From assembly GCA_934552825.1 (NCBI GenBank), contig CAKTEQ010000002.1:62001-126000 (forward strand): 64,000 nucleotides of DNA, written 5' to 3'. Within the stretch, counting starts at the first letter, position 1. The number at the start of each line of letters is the position of its first letter. Of this stretch, positions 59,783-64,000 are shown piece after piece. The DNA comes from an uncultured Oscillospiraceae bacterium (GTDB taxonomy: Bacteria; Bacillota; Clostridia; Oscillospirales; Oscillospiraceae). The notes beneath the pieces were generated by a model. That model ran no database searches and was not told where the DNA came from. It saw only the letters and a list, made by a program, of their open reading frames with translations. A program made the position numbers and the translations under genes.

Positions 59783-59869
59783 ATGGTCAGAACTTCCTTT
59801 ACAGTTGAATACCGCTACTATGGCTTTGCTTATTATTTTAGCAAGGTCTGTTCGGGTTGCTGTAAATAA
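59783..59869 (+). CDS. Tyr/Phe-rich attenuator leader peptide
   Basis: A 28-residue ORF with its own ribosome site (AGGAGAG, 7 bases upstream). Residues 10-19 read YRYYGFAYYF: five Tyr and two Phe in ten. A further Phe is at residue 6, and the end has Cys (CSGCCK). It lies between the promoter and a strong terminator ahead of a DAHP synthase gene. Slow reading of Tyr or Phe codons would stall the ribosome before 59854, leaving GGGTTGCTGT (59854-59863) free to pair with GCAGCAATTC (59917-59926) and so disrupt the terminator. This is the logic of amino-acid attenuation. Confidence 0.85.
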   Translation: MVRTSFTVEYRYYGFAYYFSKVCSGCCK

Positions 59870-59910
59870 GGAAGAAAAGGCATATATATTCATCTCAAAC
59901 CTGTCTTTTC

Positions 59911-59947
59911 CGCCTCGCAGCAATTCGCTGCGGGGCGTTTTTGTTTT
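59911..59947 (+). terminator. Attenuator terminator of the aroF operon
   Basis: An 11-bp stem (CGCCTCGCAGC / GCTGCGGGGCG, one G-T pair) with a 5-nt loop, followed by TTTTTGTTTT. It lies between the leader peptide and aroF. Its left arm can pair instead with 59854-59863. Confidence 0.9.
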
Positions 59948-60005
59948 CCCAGCACTTGATTTTTTCTGAAAAAAACGTACAATTTTACCAAGGAGGATAA
60001 AGGCT

Positions 60006-61016
60006 ATGGTAATCATTTTCAAAAAAGGAACACGCTCCGAGGACATTCAGTCCATGCGGGAGGATTTGAAAAAACGCGGTCTTGACACCCACCTCTCCGT
60101 TGGACGCAACACGACTATTATGGGTCTCGTCGGAGATACCTCCGCAGTCGATGAAGAAACTATCCGCTCTCTTGACATCGTCGCCGACGTCAAGCGCGTT
60201 CAGGAGCCGTACAAGAACGCCAACCGTAAGTTCCATGAGGACGACACGGTGATCACTCTTGAAAACGGCACCAAAATAGGCGGCGGTAATTTCCAGGTCA
60301 TAGCCGGTCCCTGCTCCGTGGAGAGCGAGGAGCAGATCATATCCGTGGCTAAGAGCGTAAAAGAGGCCGGCGCTACAATACTGCGCGGCGGCGCCTTCAA
60401 GCCCCGCACCTCCCCTTACTCTTTCCAGGGACTTCACGACAAGGGCATAAAGCTCCTGCTGAAGGCTAAGGAAGAGACGGGACTGCCTATCATCACAGAG
60501 ATCATGGACGCATCCCACCTGCCCCTCTTTGAGGATGTTGATATTATCCAGGTGGGCGCCCGGAATATGCAGAACTTCGAGCTGCTCAAGAGACTCGGCA
60601 AGATGGACAAGCCTATCCTCATAAAGCGCGGTCTCGCCAACACGCTGGAAGAGCTCCTTATGAGTGCAGAATACGTCATGGCGGGCGGCAACGAAAACGT
60701 CATTCTCTGCGAGCGGGGCATCCGTACTTTTGAGACATACACCCGCAATACCCTCGACCTCTCCGCTATACCAATTCTCCACAAGAAGAGTCACCTTCCG
60801 ATAATCGTCGACCCCAGCCATGCGACGGGGCAGTCCTCCCTTGTTGCTCCCATGAGCCTCGCCGCAACAGCGGCAGGCGCAGACGGTCTTATCATCGAGG
60901 TCCACAATGATCCTGCCCACGCCCTATGCGACGGTCCGCAGTCCATAACGCCGGACGCGTTCTCCGTACTTATGAAGCAGATTAACGCCATCCGCCCCTT
61001 CAGCTTTACGGAATGA
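60006..61016 (+). CDS. aroF: 3-deoxy-7-phosphoheptulonate (DAHP) synthase
   Basis: A 336-residue type I-beta DAHP synthase. It joins phosphoenolpyruvate and erythrose 4-phosphate, the first step to aromatic amino acids. Residues 1-70 form a ferredoxin-like regulatory domain (MVIIFKKGTRSEDIQSM, VGDTSAVDEETI) as in the Thermotoga enzyme, which is feedback-inhibited by Tyr and Phe. The barrel follows: IAGPCSVESEEQI, RGGAFKPRTSPYSFQG, IQVGARNMQNFELL, IVDPSHATGQ, IEVHNDPAHALCDGPQS. AAGGAGGAT lies before the ATG. First structural gene after the attenuator. Confidence 0.96.
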   Translation: MVIIFKKGTRSEDIQSMREDLKKRGLDTHLSVGRNTTIMGLVGDTSAVDEETIRSLDIVADVKRVQEPYKNANRKFHEDDTVITLENGTKIGGGNFQVIAGPCSVESEEQIISVAKSVKEAGATILRGGAFKPRTSPYSFQGLHDKGIKLLLKAKEETGLPIITEIMDASHLPLFEDVDIIQVGARNMQNFELLKRLGKMDKPILIKRGLANTLEELLMSAEYVMAGGNENVILCERGIRTFETYTRNTLDLSAIPILHKKSHLPIIVDPSHATGQSSLVAPMSLAATAAGADGLIIEVHNDPAHALCDGPQSITPDAFSVLMKQINAIRPFSFTE

Positions 61017-61870
61017 TGAATATCACAGGTGATTTTACCGCCGCAGTCGTCGGTCTTGGGCTTATCGGCGGCAGCATGGCGAAGGCTCTGAAAGAGTATG
61101 TAGGCTGCAAGGTCCTCGGTTATGATATTGATGAGGACGTCATGCAGAAAGCCCTCCTCACCGGCGCCGTTGACGGCTGGCTAGACGAGGAAAGTCTGGG
61201 GAATGTGGACTTCACCGTTGTTGTCCTGTACCCCGGAGACACTATTAAGTATATCAAGGATAACGCTCCTTACTTTAAAAAGGGCTCTGTCGTTATAGAT
61301 TGCTGCGGCATCAAGCGCACCATTTGCCGCGCTGTTGAGCCGGTCTCTCTGGAAAACGGCTTCATATTCGTCGGAGCGCATCCCATGGCGGGCACTGAAC
61401 AGTTCGGCTTTGACAACTCATTTCCCGAGATGTTCGTGGGCGCGTCCCTCGTTGTGACGCCCTACTCCTGGACAACTCCCGAAACTCTGGACTTTATCTC
61501 CGACATGGCGAAGCGCCTGCGCTTCGGCAGGACACAGATATCCACTCCCGAGAAGCATGACAGGCTCATCTCCTACACCTCCCAGCTTGCCCACGTAGTC
61601 TCCTGCGCCTATGTTGGCAGTCCTTCTGCGCCGGACTTCCGTGGTTTTTCCGCCGGGAGCTTCCAGGATATGACCCGCGTCGCAAAGCTCAACGAAAACA
61701 TGTGGAGCGAGATATTCATCGACAACAAGGATTTTCTCACCCACGAGGTGGACAGTCTCGTCCAGCGGCTTAATGAGATCAACGACGCAATCAAGTCAGA
61801 GGATTTCGAAACGCTCCGGGGCTATCTCCGTGAAGCACGTATACTTAAGGAAAAAATCAGCAGTAAGTGA
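61013..61870 (+). CDS. tyrA: Prephenate dehydrogenase
   Basis: A 285-residue TyrA that oxidatively decarboxylates prephenate to 4-hydroxyphenylpyruvate, the tyrosine branch. NAD-binding VVGLGLIGGSMAKALKE at the N terminus, then VGAHPMAGTEQFGFDNS with the catalytic His and KHDRLISYTSQLAHVVS. It has no C-terminal ACT domain, so feedback control would fall on aroF and on attenuation. It overlaps aroF by 4 bp. Confidence 0.95.
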   Translation: MMNITGDFTAAVVGLGLIGGSMAKALKEYVGCKVLGYDIDEDVMQKALLTGAVDGWLDEESLGNVDFTVVVLYPGDTIKYIKDNAPYFKKGSVVIDCCGIKRTICRAVEPVSLENGFIFVGAHPMAGTEQFGFDNSFPEMFVGASLVVTPYSWTTPETLDFISDMAKRLRFGRTQISTPEKHDRLISYTSQLAHVVSCAYVGSPSAPDFRGFSAGSFQDMTRVAKLNENMWSEIFIDNKDFLTHEVDSLVQRLNEINDAIKSEDFETLRGYLREARILKEKISSK

Positions 61871-61879
61871 GGTCTCTCT

Positions 61880-62944
61880 ATGAGAACTATCCACGTAAAA
61901 TCTTCAGAAGAATACAACGTCGTTATCGGCCGGGGCATACTTTCCGACACAGGAAAAATACTCAGGAAGATATTCCCCCCATGCACCGCCGCCATTATAA
62001 CGGATGACATCGTGGACTCCCTCTATGCGGAGACGGTGTCAAAGAGTCTTGAAGCGGCGGGGTTTTCTGTCAAGAAATTCGTATTCCCCAACGGTGAAAA
62101 GTCCAAGAATCTTGCCACTTGGGGAGAAATTCTGAATTTCCTTGCGGAGAATACTCTGACCAGGACCGATTGCGTCGTGGCACTTGGCGGCGGCGTCGTG
62201 GGCGATATGGCCGGCTTTGCGGCCTCTGCCTACCTCAGGGGCATACCCTTTGTCCAGATACCCACCACCTTTCTTGCCGCTATTGATTCCTCCGTGGGCG
62301 GTAAGACCGGCGTCGATCTGCCGGCGGGCAAAAACCTAGCGGGTGCTTTTTATCAGCCGAAGGCCGTGTTCTGCGATCCGGACACTATGAAAACCCTCCC
62401 CTCTCAGGTCTTTGCGGACGGTACGGCGGAGGCTGTCAAGTACGGTGTCCTGTCAAGCCCCGCGCTGTTCGACACCCTCGCGGACGGAAGCTTCTCATCG
62501 AAACTCGAAGACATCATCGCCGAGTGCGTCACTATAAAGGCGGACATTGTAAGCCGGGACGAGTTTGACGGCGGCGTGCGCCAGCTTCTGAACCTCGGGC
62601 ACACGACCGGACACGCAGTTGAAAAATGGAGCGACTTTGCCATAACTCACGGGCATGCCGTTGCCATCGGTATGGCTGTTATCACGCGGGCTGCGGTAAA
62701 AAACGGGCTTTGCGGCTCCGATACCCTCTCCAGGCTCCTTGCGGCCCTGGAGAACAACTCCCTCCCCACCGCCTGCCCCTGCGGGATAGAGGCGCTCATG
62801 CCCGGCATGCTCTCCGACAAGAAGCGCCGTGGAGATACCATCACCCTTGTTGTGCCGGAAACTATCGGCAAATGCGCACTCAGAAAATACCCTGTAAATG
62901 AACTGAGGGAATTCATCCTGTCCGGATTTGGAGACTTATCATGA
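61880..62944 (+). CDS. aroB: 3-dehydroquinate synthase
   Basis: A 354-residue AroB. VFPNGEKSKNLATWGEIL, VALGGGVVGDMAGFAASAYLRGIPFVQIPTTFLA (NAD and metal site, read as adjoining short motifs), SSVGGKTGVDLPAGKNLAGAF, and LNLGHTTGHAVE with zinc-binding His are all present. It closes DAHP to dehydroquinate. It follows tyrA by 9 bp and overlaps aroA by 4 bp. Confidence 0.96.
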   Translation: MRTIHVKSSEEYNVVIGRGILSDTGKILRKIFPPCTAAIITDDIVDSLYAETVSKSLEAAGFSVKKFVFPNGEKSKNLATWGEILNFLAENTLTRTDCVVALGGGVVGDMAGFAASAYLRGIPFVQIPTTFLAAIDSSVGGKTGVDLPAGKNLAGAFYQPKAVFCDPDTMKTLPSQVFADGTAEAVKYGVLSSPALFDTLADGSFSSKLEDIIAECVTIKADIVSRDEFDGGVRQLLNLGHTTGHAVEKWSDFAITHGHAVAIGMAVITRAAVKNGLCGSDTLSRLLAALENNSLPTACPCGIEALMPGMLSDKKRRGDTITLVVPETIGKCALRKYPVNELREFILSGFGDLS

Positions 62945-64000
62945 ATATAAAGGTCCTGCCCCGCTTTTCAGGTGGCAATATAGAAGCCATATCCTCAAAA
63001 TCCCATGCCCATCGCGCGCTTATATGCGCGGCTCTCGCGGAGGGCACATCTATGCTCCGGCTCAACAGCTCTTCCGAGGACATCTGTGCCACCTGCCGGT
63101 GCCTGGAAGCGCTGGGCTGCCATATCACACAGAATGGCAGCGAGCTGACCATCGAGCCCGGCGCCTGCCCTATATCACCAATGCTCGACTGCGGAGAGAG
63201 CGGCTCTACCCTTCGCTTTCTGCTGCCCGTGGCAGCGGCTCTGGGCTGCGGCGCCGTCTTCACCGGCAGAGGAAGACTGCCCCAGCGTCCTCTGGAGCCG
63301 CTGCTCAGCGAGCTGAAAAAGCACGGTGTGATCTTCGACCGGGACACTCTGCCCTTTACTCTCAGCGGCAGACTGGAGGGCGGTTCTTTCTCCCTCCCCG
63401 GCAATATCAGTTCCCAGTACATAACCGGTCTGATGCTCGCCCTGCCCCTTACGGGCGGCGGCACTGTTCATCTTACAACACCGCTGGAGTCCAAGGGCTA
63501 TGTTGATCTCACGGTAAGCACGGTTGAGCAGTTCGGCGTGACGATATCCCCCAGCGTTGACGGTTTCTGTATTCCTTCCGGCGAATACAAAAGCCGTTCT
63601 ATAAGCATTGGCGGCGACTGGTCCAACAGCGCTTTCTGGCTGTGCGCCGGAGCACTGGCGGCTCCCGTTACGGTCCATGGGCTTGATATGAGCTCTCTAC
63701 AGGGCGATAAGGCCGTCATCCGTATCCTCGCTCAGATGGGCGCCGGGGTCAGCGTCCAGGATAACTGCGTGACTGTATCCCCGGGTGAGCTGTGCGCCGT
63801 CGAGATCGACGCCGGAGATATTCCTGACCTCATACCCGTCCTCGCTGTGACGGCAGCCTTCTGCCGGGGCAAAACGCGCATATACAATGCCGGGCGCCTC
63901 AGGCTCAAGGAGAGCGACCGTCTTGAAGCGGTAGCGAAGCAGATAAACTCCCTGGGCGGCAGCGCCGAAATAAACGGCGACGAGCTTCTCATCTCCGGCG
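62941..64000 (+). CDS. aroA: 5-enolpyruvylshikimate-3-phosphate synthase (partial, runs off the window)
   Basis: 353 codons are visible before the window ends. The start ATG overlaps the aroB stop. Motifs: SKSHAHRALICAALAEG, CGESGSTLRFLLPVAAALG, GRGRLPQRPLEPLL, LPGNISSQYITGLMLALP, LESKGYVDLT, GDWSNSAFWL, and the catalytic DIPDLIPVLAVTAAFC with RLRLKESDRLEA. It adds enolpyruvate to shikimate 3-phosphate. GAYNS-type text of standard enzymes appears in altered form. The remaining C terminus lies beyond 64000. Confidence 0.95.
   Translation, partial: MNIKVLPRFSGGNIEAISSKSHAHRALICAALAEGTSMLRLNSSSEDICATCRCLEALGCHITQNGSELTIEPGACPISPMLDCGESGSTLRFLLPVAAALGCGAVFTGRGRLPQRPLEPLLSELKKHGVIFDRDTLPFTLSGRLEGGSFSLPGNISSQYITGLMLALPLTGGGTVHLTTPLESKGYVDLTVSTVEQFGVTISPSVDGFCIPSGEYKSRSISIGGDWSNSAFWLCAGALAAPVTVHGLDMSSLQGDKAVIRILAQMGAGVSVQDNCVTVSPGELCAVEIDAGDIPDLIPVLAVTAAFCRGKTRIYNAGRLRLKESDRLEAVAKQINSLGGSAEINGDELLISG

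Overview
The window looks like chromosomal core sequence from an anaerobic, endospore-forming member of the Clostridia (Bacillota), most like the Oscillospiraceae. The evidence is sporulation genes (spoIIAA-spoIIAB-sigF, spoIIID, cwlD, a Spo0A-like regulator), a complete Rnf complex, a glycyl radical enzyme, PPi-type phosphofructokinase, Gram-positive RNA switches (a T-box and a tetrahydrofolate riboswitch), a CIRCE/HrcA heat-shock operon, and strong Shine-Dalgarno sequences with tight ATGA overlaps. No tRNA, rRNA, insertion sequence, prophage or CRISPR array was seen. The only decayed gene found is an FtsX-type permease remnant near 59 kb.

Layout. 1-5.9 kb: small membrane protein, DegV, hemolysin-III family protein, flavin oxidoreductase, a 58-residue Cys-rich protein that overlaps the radA end tail to tail, radA, cwlD, ylmH. 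5.9-12.6 kb: an accessory catabolic locus (orphan solute-binding lipoprotein, activase, divergent glycyl radical enzyme, divergent LysR regulator) and a radical SAM protein. 12.6-21.7 kb: a long minus-strand housekeeping run (ddl, murF, ABC-F, prfA, sua5, coaE, M18 peptidase, UPF0340). 21.8-24.9 kb: upp, tsaB, tsaE and the divergent rodA. 24.9-30.1 kb: uridine phosphorylase, a P-type ATPase homologue lacking its catalytic aspartate, class II aldolase, pfp. 30.1-34.9 kb: TSCPD protein, Spo0A-like regulator, phosphatase-acetyltransferase fusion, small proteins, spore-type M14 peptidase, spoIIID. 34.9-46.7 kb: ftsK, uppP, pcrA, sigF operon, folC, and valS with its T-box. 46.8-52.8 kb: rnfCDGEAB, then a THF riboswitch and folate ECF transporter component. 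52.8-58.9 kb: hrcA-grpE-dnaK-dnaJ, a PHP phosphatase, rpiB. 59.6-64 kb: an aromatic biosynthesis operon (aroF-tyrA-aroB-aroA, cut by the window end) behind a Tyr/Phe-rich leader peptide and terminator.

How the genes connect. Rnf and PPi-dependent phosphofructokinase fit an energy-limited anaerobe. The spoIIA operon, SpoIIID, CwlD and the M14 peptidase belong to spore development and cortex metabolism. The aromatic operon appears to be controlled at two levels: leader-peptide attenuation, and a feedback-type N-terminal domain on the DAHP synthase.

The best candidates for new biology are: (1) the YRYYGFAYYF leader peptide and terminator ahead of aroF, with a visible antiterminator pairing, in a lineage where T-boxes are the usual solution; (2) the glycyl radical enzyme whose substrate-pocket positions depart from known eliminases (C-V-Q instead of C-V-E, among others), linked to an orphan binding protein; (3) the P-type ATPase homologue with NKTGT in place of DKTGT and other catalytic motifs also degraded, probably a pseudoenzyme. 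All functional claims rest on reading the sequence by eye and recalled family knowledge; no search was run.
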